Positions 27,074 through 37,164 are shown, numbered from the stretch's first letter. The stretch: DNA of 64,000 nt from Saliniramus fredricksonii (GCF_900094735.1 NZ_FMBM01000001.1:496001-560000), one strand, 5' to 3'. A program made the numbers and translations. The notes: generated by a model from the sequence alone, not told the origin.

Positions 27074-28618
27074 TCAGAACAGCGCGCGCGGGAGCCAGGT
27101 GGCCAGCGCTGGCGCCAGCCAGATCAGGAGGATCGCCAGCGCCTGGAGCAGGATGAAGGGGGCGACGCCCTGATAGATCATCCCCGTGGTCACCTCCTTC
27201 GGCGCCGCGCCGCGCAGGTAGAACAGCGAGAAGCCGAAGGGCGGGGTGAGGAACGAGGTCTGCAGGTTGATCGCGATCAGCACCGCCAGCCAGATCGGAT
27301 CGTGCCCCATCAGGATCAGCGGCGGGATCAGGAGCGGCAGCAGGATCACCGAGATCTCGACGAAATCGAGGAAGAATCCGAGCACGAAGATGAACAGCAT
27401 GGCAAAGATCAAGGCGCCGGTCGGCCCGCCCGGAAGGCTCTCCAGAATCGTGGCGACCCGGTGCTCGCCACCAAGTCCTACGAAGACGAGGCTGAAGAAG
27501 GACGCCATCAGGATGGTGGCGAAGATCATCGCCGTCACGACCAGCGTCTGCCGCATGGCAGCCACGATGATGCGTTGGCGCATGAGGCTCTGCAGGGCGA
27601 CGATTACCGCCGCGAGACCGATCAGCACCAGCCCCGCATAGAGCGTGCCGAGCGTATATTCGAGTGCGCCGGCATCCGAACGCTGCAACCGCACCGGCTG
27701 CAATCCCGCCGCCACCGCGAGCAGGCCGAGCGCCGCCGCGCCCGTCAGGATCAGCCAGCGCGGCGCGCCCTGTCTGTAGCCCGCGAGCAGGATCGCGCCC
27801 ACCGCCCCCACGCTCGCCGCCTCATTGGGCGAGGCGATGCCGCCAAGGATCGCCCCCAGCACCGCGATGATCAGCAGGATCGGCGGCGCGACGGCGCCGA
27901 GGATCTCGGCATGGCTCACCCGTTTTTCCGGGCGCTGCATGGCCGGCGCGTCGCCCGGGATGAGGAAGGCCCGCCCGAGGATGTAGAGGATGTAGATCAC
28001 CACCATGATCAGGCCGGGAACGAGCGCTGCGGCGAAGGTCTGGCCCACCGAGATTGTCTCGACGGTAAAGCGCCCCATGGCGAATTGCGCCTGCTGGAAG
28101 GCGGAGGACATCACCTCGGCGAGGATGATCAGCAGGGTTGAGGGCGGGATGATCTGGCCGAGTGTCCCCGCCGTGCAGACGGAGCCGGCGGCGAGGCGCG
28201 GATTGTAGCCGTTGCGTAGCATGGCCGGCAGCGCGATCAGGCCCATGGCCACGACGGTCGCGCCGACGATTCCCGTCGAGGCGGCGAGCAGCGCGCCCAC
28301 CAGCATCACCGAGACGCCGAGTCCGCCGCGCACGGCTCCGAACAACCGCCCCATTGTCTCGAGCAGATCCTCCGCGATGCGCGACTTCTCCAGCACCACC
28401 CCCATCAGCACGAAGAGCGGAATCGCGGTGAGGACCGGATTGGTCATGACGCCGAAGAAGCGCTGGCCGAGCGCGCCCATCATCCCGATGGAGAAGGCAT
28501 CGAGCCACCAGCCCAGAAGCGCGAAGGCGGTGGCGACGCCGGCAATGGAAAAGGCGACGGGATAACCAAGCAGGATCACCACGATCAGCGCGGCGAACAT
28601 GATCAGATCAAGCGGCAT
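27074..28618 (-). CDS. TRAP transporter large permease subunit (DctM type), system 3 in the hut operon
   Basis: A 514-residue DctM of the longer subgroup that pairs with FcbT/TakP-like binding proteins; it has an insertion of about 80 residues between helices (about 270-350). Family blocks are ASTGIVGATVVAMGLIALPAML, LGQIIPPSTLLIILAEVM and SFLTPPFGFSLFYLRG. It overlaps dctQ by 11 nt and is the last gene of the hutI-hutH-hutU-TRAP run. Its ligand is inferred to be histidine, urocanate or a related imidazole. Confidence 0.92.
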   Translation of the reverse strand: MPLDLIMFAALIVVILLGYPVAFSIAGVATAFALLGWWLDAFSIGMMGALGQRFFGVMTNPVLTAIPLFVLMGVVLEKSRIAEDLLETMGRLFGAVRGGLGVSVMLVGALLAASTGIVGATVVAMGLIALPAMLRNGYNPRLAAGSVCTAGTLGQIIPPSTLLIILAEVMSSAFQQAQFAMGRFTVETISVGQTFAAALVPGLIMVVIYILYILGRAFLIPGDAPAMQRPEKRVSHAEILGAVAPPILLIIAVLGAILGGIASPNEAASVGAVGAILLAGYRQGAPRWLILTGAAALGLLAVAAGLQPVRLQRSDAGALEYTLGTLYAGLVLIGLAAVIVALQSLMRQRIIVAAMRQTLVVTAMIFATILMASFFSLVFVGLGGEHRVATILESLPGGPTGALIFAMLFIFVLGFFLDFVEISVILLPLLIPPLILMGHDPIWLAVLIAINLQTSFLTPPFGFSLFYLRGAAPKEVTTGMIYQGVAPFILLQALAILLIWLAPALATWLPRALF

Positions 28619-29117
28619 CAGGGGCCTCCCGCAGCCGGATCAGATCACGGATCAGGGCGGAGACACCCTGGATCAGCAGCAGCACGCAAAAGGCCGGTAT
28701 CAGTGATTTCAGAAGGAACGAGGCGGGGATGCCACCGACCGAGATCGGGCCCTCGAGGATCGCCCAGGAGCGGCGCACCATCGGCCAGGACCAGTAGAGC
28801 AGGATGACCAGCGCCGGGCCGAGCAGCGCCAGATGGCCGAAGATGTCGATGATCGCCTGCCCGCGCCGGGAGCGCCGGGCATAGAAGATATCGACCCGGA
28901 CATGCCCCTGGAGCAGCAACGTGTAACCCGCACCCAGCATGAACAGGCCGGCATGCAGATAGAGCACGCCCTCGCCGGCGAAGATCGAGGCGATGCCGAA
29001 GACGTAACGCAGGATCACCAGAGCGAATTGCAGGAGCACCATCGCCAGGGCGAACCACATCACGACATTGCCGACGATCCGGTTGATCCAGTCCAGTGCA
29101 TCGGCGATGCGCGCCAT
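28608..29117 (-). CDS. TRAP transporter small permease subunit (DctQ type), system 3
   Basis: A 169-residue four-helix protein with the DctQ patterns GEGVLYLHAGLFMLGAGYTLLLQGHVRVDIFY and SWPMVRRSWAILEGPISVGG. The start has GGAGACGGG upstream. It overlaps dctM by 11 nt and is separated from the binding-protein gene by 62 nt containing a hairpin. Confidence 0.9.
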   Translation of the reverse strand: MARIADALDWINRIVGNVVMWFALAMVLLQFALVILRYVFGIASIFAGEGVLYLHAGLFMLGAGYTLLLQGHVRVDIFYARRSRRGQAIIDIFGHLALLGPALVILLYWSWPMVRRSWAILEGPISVGGIPASFLLKSLIPAFCVLLLIQGVSALIRDLIRLREAPDAA

Positions 29118-29143
29118 ATCCCGTCTCCGCCCTGTCGCAAAGG

Positions 29144-29170
29144 CGGCGGGTGCCTCGAGAGCACCCGCCG
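29144..29170 (-). promoter_or_regulatory. Intercistronic hairpin between TRAP binding-protein and dctQ genes (system 3)
   Basis: A perfect 10-bp stem, CGGCGGGTGC at 29144-29153 and its complement at 29161-29170, with loop CTCGAGA. It lies 9 nt beyond the binding-protein stop on the minus strand. No T run follows, so mRNA stabilisation or partial processing is more likely than simple termination. Confidence 0.55.
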
Positions 29171-29179
29171 GTCGTGTCG

Positions 29180-30289
29180 TCAGCGGCCCGAACCGCCATA
29201 GGTGAAGTCGAGGTTACGCGCAGCCAGCTGCGCGGCCTCGGAATGGGCCATGTAATCGACCATCAGATTGCGATAGTCGAGGAAGCTCTCGGTGATGCGA
29301 CGCACCAGTTCGTCCTCGTCTTCGAGCATCTCGTCGAGAACCTCACCCATTGTGTTGCCCATGGCGACGATGATCTCCTCCGGCCACGACATCACCTGCG
29401 TACCACCGGCCACGAGCTCGCGCAGGGCGCGGGCATGGTTGGTGTTGTATTCGGTCAGGACCGGATTGTAGAGGCTCTCGGCGGCGAATCCGACGGCCTG
29501 CTTGAGATCGTCGGGCAGGCTGTTCCAGCTGTCGAGATTGACCGCGCATTCCTCCGCAGAGGAAGGCTCGCCGACGCCGTTGTCGTAATAGTAATCGGCG
29601 ACCTGCTGGAAGCCCAGCGTCGAATCGGTCCAGGGGCCGATGAACTCGCCCGCATCCAGCGCGCCCGATTGCAGGGCCTGGAACATGGCCGGACCGGACA
29701 TCGCCTCGACCGCGACGCCGAGCCGCGACATCACCACCGAATTGAGTCCCGTTGTGCGGTAGCGCAGGCCGCGCAGATCATCGAGGCTGTTGATCTCGTT
29801 GCGGAACCAGCCGGCCCATTGCGGACCGGAATTGCCGCACAGGAAGGGCTTGAGATTGAAGCGGCCATACATCTCGTCATAGAGCGCCTGCCCGCCGCCA
29901 TGCAGCATCCAGCCATGCTGCTCGATCGCGTTCAGCCCCAGCGGCTGGCTGCCGAAGAGCAGGATACCCTGTGATTTCGAGCCCCAGTAGGCCGGCACCG
30001 CATGGTAGATATCGGCGGTGCCTTCACCCACCGCGTCGAACACGCCGGGCCCGGGCACGACTTCGCCGGCCGGGAAGAATTCGATCTCGATCCGCCCGCC
30101 CGAGAGCGTGACGATGCGGTCGGCCAGCATCTGCGCCGCGACGCCCGGTCCGGGCAGGTTGCGCGGCCAGGCCGAGACCATGCGCCAGCGAATGACGTCC
30201 TGGGCGATGGCCGGGGCGGCAAGGGTCGATGCGGCGGCAGCGCCGGCAGCGCCGGTCACGGCCGTCTTGAGAAAAGTCCGTCTTTCCAT
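29180..30289 (-). CDS. TRAP solute-binding protein with twin-arginine-type signal, hut-linked
   Basis: A 369-residue TakP/FcbT1-like DctP-family protein. The N terminus ERRTFLKT followed by an Ala-rich hydrophobic stretch ending APAIAQ fits a Tat signal peptide. Ligand-domain features include the YWGSKSQGILLFGSQPLGLN block, GLRYRTTGLNSVVMSRLG (with the Arg that usually holds a carboxylate) and VNLDSWNSLPDDLKQ. It starts 34 nt after the hutU stop with no terminator, so it belongs to the hut transcript. That context suggests an imidazole-bearing carboxylate ligand such as histidine or urocanate; related proteins bind 2-oxoacids. Confidence 0.9.
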   Translation of the reverse strand: MERRTFLKTAVTGAAGAAAASTLAAPAIAQDVIRWRMVSAWPRNLPGPGVAAQMLADRIVTLSGGRIEIEFFPAGEVVPGPGVFDAVGEGTADIYHAVPAYWGSKSQGILLFGSQPLGLNAIEQHGWMLHGGGQALYDEMYGRFNLKPFLCGNSGPQWAGWFRNEINSLDDLRGLRYRTTGLNSVVMSRLGVAVEAMSGPAMFQALQSGALDAGEFIGPWTDSTLGFQQVADYYYDNGVGEPSSAEECAVNLDSWNSLPDDLKQAVGFAAESLYNPVLTEYNTNHARALRELVAGGTQVMSWPEEIIVAMGNTMGEVLDEMLEDEDELVRRITESFLDYRNLMVDYMAHSEAAQLAARNLDFTYGGSGR

Positions 30290-30323
30290 GGTGTTCTCCT
30301 CTGGTTGTTCGATTGGGGCGGTC

Positions 30324-32009
30324 TCAGTCCTTCAGGATGCCGGGCAGGTCGAGCCCGTGCTCGCGGGCGCAGTCGCGCGCGATCTCGTAGCCCGCATCGG
30401 CGTGGCGCATGACGCCGGTGGCGGGGTCGTTCCACAGCACATTGGCGATGCGCCTGTCGGCATCGTGGGAGCCGTCGCAGCAGATCACCATGCCCGAATG
30501 CTGGCTGAAGCCCATGCCGACCCCGCCGCCGTGATGCAGGCTCACCCAGGTCGCGCCCGAAGCGCAGTTGAGCAGCGCATTGAGTAGCGGCCAGTCGCTC
30601 ACAGCATCCGAGCCGTCCAGCATGGATTCCGTCTCGCGGTTGGGCGAGGCGACGGAGCCGGAATCGAGGTGATCGCGCCCGATCACCACGGGCGCCTTCA
30701 ATTCGCCGTTGCGCACCATCTCGTTGATGGCGAGCCCCGCCCGGTGCCGGTCGCCGAGCCCGATCCACATGATCCGGGCCGGCAGCCCCTGGAAGGCGAT
30801 GCGCTCGCGGGCCATGTCGAGCCAGCGATGCAGATGTTCGTTCTCGGGGAAGAGCTCCTTCATCTTCGCATCGGTCTTGTAGATATCCTCCGGGTCGCCC
30901 GAGAGCGCACACCAGCGGAACGGGCCGACGCCACGGCAGAAGAGCGGACGGATATAGGCCGGCACGAAGCCGGGGAAGGCGAAGGCGTTTTCAAGCCCCT
31001 CTTCCTTCGCCACCTGGCGGATATTGTTGCCATAATCGAGTGTGGGCACGCCCTCGTTCCAGAAATCGACCATGGCCGCGACATGCGCCTTCATGCTCGC
31101 GCGCGCCGCCGCCTCGACGGCAGCCGGATCGCTCTCCTGCTTCGCGCGCCAGTCGGCCACGCTCCAGCCGATCGGCAGATAGCCGTGGATCGGATCATGC
31201 GCCGAGGTCTGGTCGGTGACCATGTCCGGGCGCGGCCCGCCGTCGCGCATGCGGCGCACGAGTTCGGGGAAGATCTCGGCCGCATTGCCGATCAGCGCCA
31301 CGGATTTCGCCTCGCCGGCTCTGGTCCAGCGCGCGATCATCGCCAGCGCCTCGTCGAGGCTGTGGGTCTTCTCGTCGCAATAGCGGGTGCGGATGCGGAA
31401 ATCCGCCCGGGTCTCGTCGCATTCCACGGCGAGGCAGCAGGCCCCGGCCATCACGGCGGCGAGCGGCTGGGCGCCGCCCATGCCGCCGAGCCCGGCGGTA
31501 AGGATCCAGCGGCCCGCGAGGTCACCGCCGTAATGCTGGCGCCCGGCTTCGGCGAAGGTCTCGTAGGTGCCCTGCACGATGCCCTGCGTGCCGATATAGA
31601 TCCAGGAGCCCGCCGTCATCTGGCCGTACATGGCGAGACCCTTGCGGTCGAGCTCGTTGAAATGGGCCCAGGTCGCCCAGTGCGGCACCAGGTTGGAATT
31701 GGCGATCAGCACGCGCGGCGCGTCCTTGTGGGTGCGGAATACGCCCACCGGCTTGCCCGATTGCACCAGAAGGGTCTGATCCTCGTCGAGCTTGCGCAGG
31801 GCGGCGACGATGGCGTCGAAATCCTCCCAGGTGCGGGCGGCGCGCCCGATCCCGCCATAGACGACGAGTTCGTGCGGGTTCTCGGCGACATCGGGATGCA
31901 GGTTGTTCATCAGCATCCGCAGAGGTGCTTCCGTGAGCCAGCTCTTCGCGCTGATCTCGGGGCCGGTGGGCGGGAAGACATCGCGGATATTGTGGCGCGG
32001 ATCGGTCAT
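30324..32009 (-). CDS. hutU: Urocanate hydratase HutU
   Basis: A 561-residue urocanase, full length. It adds water to urocanate to give 4-imidazolone-5-propionate using tightly bound NAD+. Diagnostic stretches are [18 protein letters not shown], the NAD-binding [28 protein letters not shown] and the catalytic-region [17 protein letters not shown]. Second step of histidine breakdown. It follows hutH by 130 nt and leads straight into the TRAP genes. Confidence 0.97.
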   Translation of the reverse strand: MTDPRHNIRDVFPPTGPEISAKSWLTEAPLRMLMNNLHPDVAENPHELVVYGGIGRAARTWEDFDAIVAALRKLDEDQTLLVQSGKPVGVFRTHKDAPRVLIANSNLVPHWATWAHFNELDRKGLAMYGQMTAGSWIYIGTQGIVQGTYETFAEAGRQHYGGDLAGRWILTAGLGGMGGAQPLAAVMAGACCLAVECDETRADFRIRTRYCDEKTHSLDEALAMIARWTRAGEAKSVALIGNAAEIFPELVRRMRDGGPRPDMVTDQTSAHDPIHGYLPIGWSVADWRAKQESDPAAVEAAARASMKAHVAAMVDFWNEGVPTLDYGNNIRQVAKEEGLENAFAFPGFVPAYIRPLFCRGVGPFRWCALSGDPEDIYKTDAKMKELFPENEHLHRWLDMARERIAFQGLPARIMWIGLGDRHRAGLAINEMVRNGELKAPVVIGRDHLDSGSVASPNRETESMLDGSDAVSDWPLLNALLNCASGATWVSLHHGGGVGMGFSQHSGMVICCDGSHDADRRIANVLWNDPATGVMRHADAGYEIARDCAREHGLDLPGILKD

Positions 32010-32139
32010 GCTCGGTCACTCGCAATGGCGTTTTCGGGAGATTTTGTGCGTGATGCCGCCCTTCGCGCGCCGGTGTCGGGAAAGGCGAAGCACGGATCGT
32101 GCCATGCCCGTCGCGGGCGGAGGGTTTCGGCCCGGGCCG

Positions 32140-33657
32140 TCATAGCGGGAAGTCCAGCCCACAAGCGCGCGCAAGGGCGCCGTCACGCACGCGCCGCGTG
32201 GCAGCCTCGATATCCGGGGCGAGATAACGGTCGCCGGCGAGGGCCGGGCTGACTTCGCGCAGATCGGCAAGCACGGCGCGCAGCCGGGGCGAGGTTTCGA
32301 GCGGCGCGCGAAAACCGATCCCCTGCGCCGCGCACAGCGCCTCGATGCCGAGAATCACGGCGAGATTATCGACCATTCTGCCCAGACGCCGGGCACCATG
32401 CGCCGACATCGAGACGTGATCCTCCTGGTTGGCGGAGGTGGGGGTGGAATCGGTGGCGCAGGGATTGGCCAGATGCTTGTTCTCGCTCATCAGCGCCGCC
32501 GTCGTGACTTCCGCGATCATCAGACCGGAATTCAGCCCGGGCTCCGGCGTCAGGAAGGGCGGCAGGTCGAAGCTGAGCGTCGGATCGACGATCAGCGCCA
32601 CCCGGCGCTGCGCGATGGCACCGATCTCGGCGAGTGCGAGCGCGATGATGTCGGCGGCGAAAGCGACGGGTTCGGCATGGAAATTCCCGCCGGAGACGAT
32701 TCCCTGCGCCGTCACCAGCGGATTGTCGGTGACCGCATTCGCCTCGCGCTCCAGCGTCGATGCCGCAAAGCGCAGGAGATCGACCGCGGCACCGAGCACC
32801 TGCGGCTGGCAGCGGATGCAATAGGGGTCCTGCACCCGGGTATCGCCGTCGCGGTGGCTCTCGCGAATGGCCGAGCCTGCCATCAGATCACGCATGGCAT
32901 GCGCCACAGCGATCTGGCCAGGCTGACCGCGCAGCGCATGGATCTCCGCCTCGAGCGGCGCGGTCGAACCCATGATCGCATCGGTGGAGAGACACGAAAT
33001 CACCAGGCTTGCCTGCGCCAGCCGCCAGCCCTCGAACAGATTGGCGAGCGCCAGCGCAGTGGAGAATTGCGTGCCGTTGATCAGCGCCAGCCCCTCCTTG
33101 GGGCCGAGCGTGACCGGCGCGAGCCCCGCTTGCGCGAGCGCATCGGCGCCATGCATGCGCTGACCGGCGAAGCAGGCCTCCCCCTCCCCGATCATCACCG
33201 CGCTCATATGGGCGAGCGGCGCGAGATCGCCGGATGCGCCGACCGAACCCTGGACCGGGACGACCGGTGTCACGCCGCGCGCGAGCATGCCCTCGATCGC
33301 CGCGATCACCTCCCAGCGCACGCCGGACGCGCCACGCCCGAGGCTGAGCAGCTTCAACGCCATCATCAGCCGGGTGGTCGCCGCGTCTAGGGGTTCGCCG
33401 ACGCCGCAGCAATGGGAGAGGATGAGATTGCGCTGCAGCGTGGCGGTATCGCCGGGGGCGATCTTCACCGAGGCGAGCTTGCCGAATCCGGTATTCACCC
33501 CGTAGACCGCCTCACCGCCCTCGGCGGCTTCGCGCACCCTCTCCGCCGCAGCCTCGATACCCGGGCGCGCCGTATCCGCGAGCCGTGCCGGCAGGCCCTC
33601 GCGCCACAGGCGCTCCAGCATGTCGAGCCCGGTTTCACCGGGTATGAGCGTCAGCAT
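32140..33657 (-). CDS. hutH: Histidine ammonia-lyase HutH
   Basis: A 505-residue lyase that removes ammonia from histidine to give urocanate. The self-cyclised MIO cofactor comes from Ala141-Ser142-Gly143 in [16 protein letters not shown]. The catalytic Tyr region [12 protein letters not shown] (51-62) and the C-terminal [13 protein letters not shown]...[10 protein letters not shown] region are intact. Its start overlaps the hutI stop by 7 nt. First committed step of the pathway. Confidence 0.97.
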   Translation of the reverse strand: MLTLIPGETGLDMLERLWREGLPARLADTARPGIEAAAERVREAAEGGEAVYGVNTGFGKLASVKIAPGDTATLQRNLILSHCCGVGEPLDAATTRLMMALKLLSLGRGASGVRWEVIAAIEGMLARGVTPVVPVQGSVGASGDLAPLAHMSAVMIGEGEACFAGQRMHGADALAQAGLAPVTLGPKEGLALINGTQFSTALALANLFEGWRLAQASLVISCLSTDAIMGSTAPLEAEIHALRGQPGQIAVAHAMRDLMAGSAIRESHRDGDTRVQDPYCIRCQPQVLGAAVDLLRFAASTLEREANAVTDNPLVTAQGIVSGGNFHAEPVAFAADIIALALAEIGAIAQRRVALIVDPTLSFDLPPFLTPEPGLNSGLMIAEVTTAALMSENKHLANPCATDSTPTSANQEDHVSMSAHGARRLGRMVDNLAVILGIEALCAAQGIGFRAPLETSPRLRAVLADLREVSPALAGDRYLAPDIEAATRRVRDGALARACGLDFPL

Positions 33658-34853
33658 GACACGCCCCCGAAGATCCGCTCATGCAGCGGGTTGAAGCCGA
33701 TCCGCCAGGCGAGCTCCGCCGGATCATCCACGTCCCAGACCGCGAGATCGGCGCGCAAACCCGGTGCGATGCGCCCGCAATCATCGAGCCCGAGAGCGCG
33801 CGCGGCATTCACCGTCACCCCGCGCAAGGCCTCGGCAGGTGTCAGGCGAAACAGGGTGCAGCCCATATTCATGGCGAGCAGGATGGAGGTGAGCGGCGAG
33901 GAGCCTGGATTGCAATCGGTCGAGAGCGCCATCGGCACGCCGTGTTCGCGGAAGGCGGCGATTGGCGGCAACTGCTTTTCGTGCAGCGTGTAGAACGCAC
34001 CCGGCAGGATCACCGCGACGGTGCCCGATTCAGCCATGGCGCGGGCATCGGCCTCAGTGGCGTATTCCACGTGATCGGCCGAGAGTGCGCCATAGCTTGC
34101 CGCGAGCGCCGTGCCGCCCTGATGGGTGAGCTGCTCGGCATGAAGCTTCACCGGCAGGCCGAGCGCGCGCGCCGTATCGAAGACCCGCGCGATCTGCTCC
34201 GTGTCGAAGGCGATCCCCTCGCAGAATCCGTCGACAGCATCCACCAGCCCCTCCGCATGGGCCGCGCGCAGCGATGGGATGCAGATCTCGTCGATGAAGG
34301 CATCCTTGCGGCCCGCATATTGCGGCGGGCAGGCATGGGCGCACAGATGCGTCGTGCGGATGCGCACCTTGCGCTCGTCCGCGAGACGCCGCGCCACGCG
34401 CAACATGCGCAGTTCGGTCTCCAGATCGAGCCCGTAGCCGGATTTCACCTCGAGCGTGGTGACGCCCTCAGTGATCAGCGCGTCGAGACGGGGAAGGGCG
34501 CGCGCCAGCAGCGTCGCTTCGTCGGCTTCCCGCGTCGCCTTCACGGTGGAGAGGATGCCGCCGCCGGCGCGCGCGATCTCCTCGTAGCTCGCCCCTTCCA
34601 GCCGCAGGGCGAATTCGCGCGCCCGGTCACCACCGAAGACCAGATGGGTGTGGCAATCGATCGGGGCCGGCGTGACCAGCCGTCCACCCATATCCCGGCG
34701 CGGGATATGGGCATGGGCGGGGGGCAGCGCCGATTCGGGTCCGGCCCAGACGATCCGCTCACCCTCGGTGACGACGGCGCCCGCCGCGACGAGACCGTAG
34801 CCATCGCCCGCGAGCGTGGCGAGTTTCGCATTGGCGAGACATTGCTGCGTCAC
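33651..34853 (-). CDS. hutI: Imidazolonepropionase HutI
   Basis: A 400-residue metal-dependent amidohydrolase that opens imidazolone propionate to N-formimino-L-glutamate. The metal site HTH is in [14 protein letters not shown], with further ligands in [12 protein letters not shown] and the Asp in [12 protein letters not shown]. It is the first gene of the minus-strand hut operon and starts 107 bp from divergent hutF. Confidence 0.97.
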   Translation of the reverse strand: MTQQCLANAKLATLAGDGYGLVAAGAVVTEGERIVWAGPESALPPAHAHIPRRDMGGRLVTPAPIDCHTHLVFGGDRAREFALRLEGASYEEIARAGGGILSTVKATREADEATLLARALPRLDALITEGVTTLEVKSGYGLDLETELRMLRVARRLADERKVRIRTTHLCAHACPPQYAGRKDAFIDEICIPSLRAAHAEGLVDAVDGFCEGIAFDTEQIARVFDTARALGLPVKLHAEQLTHQGGTALAASYGALSADHVEYATEADARAMAESGTVAVILPGAFYTLHEKQLPPIAAFREHGVPMALSTDCNPGSSPLTSILLAMNMGCTLFRLTPAEALRGVTVNAARALGLDDCGRIAPGLRADLAVWDVDDPAELAWRIGFNPLHERIFGGVSC

Positions 34854-34960
34854 GAAAATTCCCCTGCTGCACGGTGTCTTTTTGGTTTTTTATGTCTGTA
34901 TCTATCAATAATAAGACTGTACATATTAATCCTGTCAACGCCTTTTGAGACGGTATCGCC
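34854..34960. promoter_or_regulatory. Divergent hutI/hutF control region with spaced direct repeats
   Basis: The 107-bp gap is markedly AT-rich in its centre. It holds CTGTATCTAT at 34896-34905 and CTGTACATAT at 34917-34926, a direct repeat (8 of 10) spaced by 21 bp, two helical turns. The second copy contains the palindrome TGTACA (34918-34923). HutC regulators of the GntR family bind TGTA-TACA-type sites, and hutC lies at the end of the hutF operon, so these are its likely operators. Confidence 0.5.
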
Positions 34961-36343
34961 ATGTCGGCTCCCGATGCGCAACACACCCTGCTCTTCGCCG
35001 AACAGGCGCTGCTCGATACGGGCTGGGCCCGCGACGTTCTGATCGCAATCGGCGCCGATGGCCGGATCGCGCGTGTCGAGGCGGGCGCCGCCCCCGCAGG
35101 CGCGCGGCACGCGATCCTCCTGCCCGCGCCGGCCAACCTGCATTCGCATGCCTTCCAGCGCGCCATGGCCGGGCTGACCGAGAAGCGCGGGCCCGATCCG
35201 CGCGATACGTTCTGGACCTGGCGGCAGCTGATGTTTTGCTTTCTCGACAGGCTCACACCGGATGATGTCGAGGCGATCGCCGCCTTCGTGCAGATGCAGA
35301 TGCTGGAGGCGGGCTATGCCTGCAACGTCGAATTTCACTATCTGCATCACCAGCCGGGCGGGGTGCCTTACGATGATCTGGCGGAGATGTCGGCGCGCAT
35401 CGCCGCCGCCGCGCAGACCAGCGGGATCGGACTGACCCTTCTGCCGGTGCTCTACCAGCAGGGCGGCTGTGACGGGCGCCCGCTCGGGCCGGGGCAGATC
35501 CGCTTCGGCAATGATCTCGACCGTTTCGCCCGCCTCGTCGAAGGCGCGCGCAAGGCGCTGTCGGCGCTTCCCGCCGATACGCGCCTCGGTCTCGCGCCGC
35601 ACAGCCTGCGCGCGGTGACGCCGGAAGCGCTGTCCGCCCTGCCCGGCCTGGATGACGGGCCGGTGCACATGCATCTGGCCGAGCAGGTCGGCGAGGTCGA
35701 GGAGGTGCTCGCCCATCACGGCGCACGGCCCGTGCGACATCTTCTCGCGACGATGCCCGTCGATCAACGCTGGTGCCTGATCCATTGCACGCAGATGGAG
35801 CCGGACGAGACCCGGGCGCTGGCTGCGACCGGGGCCGTGGCGGGGCTCTGCCCGATCACCGAATCCTCACTGGGTGACGGCATCTTCGACGGCGTGCGCT
35901 GGCTCGGCGCCGGCGGGCGTTTCGGAATCGGCTCTGACAGCAATATCCGCATCAGCCTCAGCGAGGAATTGCGCACGCTGGAATATACGCAGCGCCTGCG
36001 CGACCGCTCCCGCGCCGCGCTCGCCCGCCCCGACGCCTCCACCGGACGGGTGCTGTTCGAGGGTGCGTTGCGCGGCGGTGCGCAGGCGGCGGGGCGCAAC
36101 AGCGGGACGATCGCGCCGGGTGCCCTCGCCGATCTGACGGCGCTCGACGGCGAGGCTGTCGATCTCGCGGGCAAGGGCGGCGACACGCTGCTCGACGCTT
36201 TCATCTTTGCCGGCGACGATCATATGGTCCGCGACGTCTGGTCCGCAGGGCGGCATCTGGTACAAGCGGGACAACATGTGGCGCGCGCGGCAATCACGCG
36301 GCGTTACGGACAGACCATGCGGCGGCTCGGTGATGCGATCTGA
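34961..36343 (+). CDS. hutF: Formiminoglutamate deiminase HutF
   Basis: A 460-residue amidohydrolase that converts N-formimino-L-glutamate to N-formylglutamate and ammonia. The HxH metal motif is in PANLHSHAFQRAMAGL, with LHMHLAEQVGEVE, the HCTQM segment and FGIGSDSNIRISLSEELRTLEY near the C terminus. It marks the five-step branch of histidine degradation, which needs N-formylglutamate deformylase (HutG); no hutG is present in this window. Confidence 0.95.
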   Translation: MSAPDAQHTLLFAEQALLDTGWARDVLIAIGADGRIARVEAGAAPAGARHAILLPAPANLHSHAFQRAMAGLTEKRGPDPRDTFWTWRQLMFCFLDRLTPDDVEAIAAFVQMQMLEAGYACNVEFHYLHHQPGGVPYDDLAEMSARIAAAAQTSGIGLTLLPVLYQQGGCDGRPLGPGQIRFGNDLDRFARLVEGARKALSALPADTRLGLAPHSLRAVTPEALSALPGLDDGPVHMHLAEQVGEVEEVLAHHGARPVRHLLATMPVDQRWCLIHCTQMEPDETRALAATGAVAGLCPITESSLGDGIFDGVRWLGAGGRFGIGSDSNIRISLSEELRTLEYTQRLRDRSRAALARPDASTGRVLFEGALRGGAQAAGRNSGTIAPGALADLTALDGEAVDLAGKGGDTLLDAFIFAGDDHMVRDVWSAGRHLVQAGQHVARAAITRRYGQTMRRLGDAI

Positions 36344-36365
36344 TGAAGTGATGCGATCTGACGAA
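36330..36365 (+). repeat. 18-bp tandem duplication across the hutF stop and hutC start
   Basis: Two copies of GTGATGCGATCTGATGAA (36330-36347 and 36348-36365) differ at one base. The first copy contains the hutF stop (36341-36343), and each copy offers an in-frame ATG for hutC, producing the N-terminal repeat MRSDEVMRSDE. Confidence 0.85.
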
Positions 36366-37103
36366 ACCGATCCCCCTTCCCTGCCCGACCTCGCGCCGGG
36401 CCATCCGCGCCGGTCGGCCACCACCTGGCAGGCGATCCGCGACGATGTGCTCGCGCGCATCCGGTCGCGCGCCTGGCCGCCGGGCGAGCTGATCCCGCAC
36501 GAGGCCGAACTCGCCGCCCAATACGGCTGCGCCCGCTCCACCGTGAACCGGGCCCTGCGCGAAGTGGCCGCGACCGGCCTGATCGACCGACGCCGCAAGG
36601 CCGGCACGCGCGTCGCGCTCAATCCGCTGCGCCGGGCGACCCTGCACATCCCCGTCATCCGCCAGGAGATCGAGGCACGCGGCGCGCGTTACGATTATGC
36701 CCTGATCAGCCGGAACCACGTCGTGGCGCCGCTGGCCGTGCGCAGCCGGATGGGCCTGCCGCCGCAGGCGAGGCTCCTGCATGTGCGCGCCCTGCATCTG
36801 GCCGACGGCAGCCCGCACGCCTACGAGGATCGCTGGGTCAATCCGCAAGCCGTGCCGGAGATCCTGGAGGTCGATCTCACGCAGATCAGCGCCAATGCCT
36901 GGCTCGTCCAGAACGTGCCCTATACGCGCGGCGAACTCACCCTCGGCGCAGCCTCGGCGGATGCGGATTGCGCCGCCTGCCTGCGCTGTGCACCGGGCGC
37001 GCCGATCTTCACCATGGAGCGCGTCACCTGGATCGGCGACGCGCCCGTCACCCTCGTCACCCAGTCCCACCCGCCCGGCTACATCATCACGACGGCGATC
37101 TGA
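36333..37103 (+). CDS. hutC: GntR-family histidine utilisation repressor HutC
   Basis: A protein of 256 residues if it starts at ATG 36333, or 250 from ATG 36351; both ATGs lie in a tandem duplication and neither has a strong ribosome site. The winged helix (about 30-95; AIRDDVLARIRSRAWPPGELIPHEAELAAQYGCARSTVNRALREVAATG) is followed by a UTRA ligand-binding domain (about 105-250). HutC senses urocanate and releases hut promoters. It overlaps the end of hutF, so it is co-transcribed and autoregulated if it binds the divergent region at 34854-34960. Confidence 0.92.
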   Translation: MRSDEVMRSDETDPPSLPDLAPGHPRRSATTWQAIRDDVLARIRSRAWPPGELIPHEAELAAQYGCARSTVNRALREVAATGLIDRRRKAGTRVALNPLRRATLHIPVIRQEIEARGARYDYALISRNHVVAPLAVRSRMGLPPQARLLHVRALHLADGSPHAYEDRWVNPQAVPEILEVDLTQISANAWLVQNVPYTRGELTLGAASADADCAACLRCAPGAPIFTMERVTWIGDAPVTLVTQSHPPGYIITTAI

Positions 37104-37164
37104 GGGGCATTGCGGCGCTGGCTGCCGATGCGTCGGACATATCAGCCGCACGCGCCCGCGGCCT

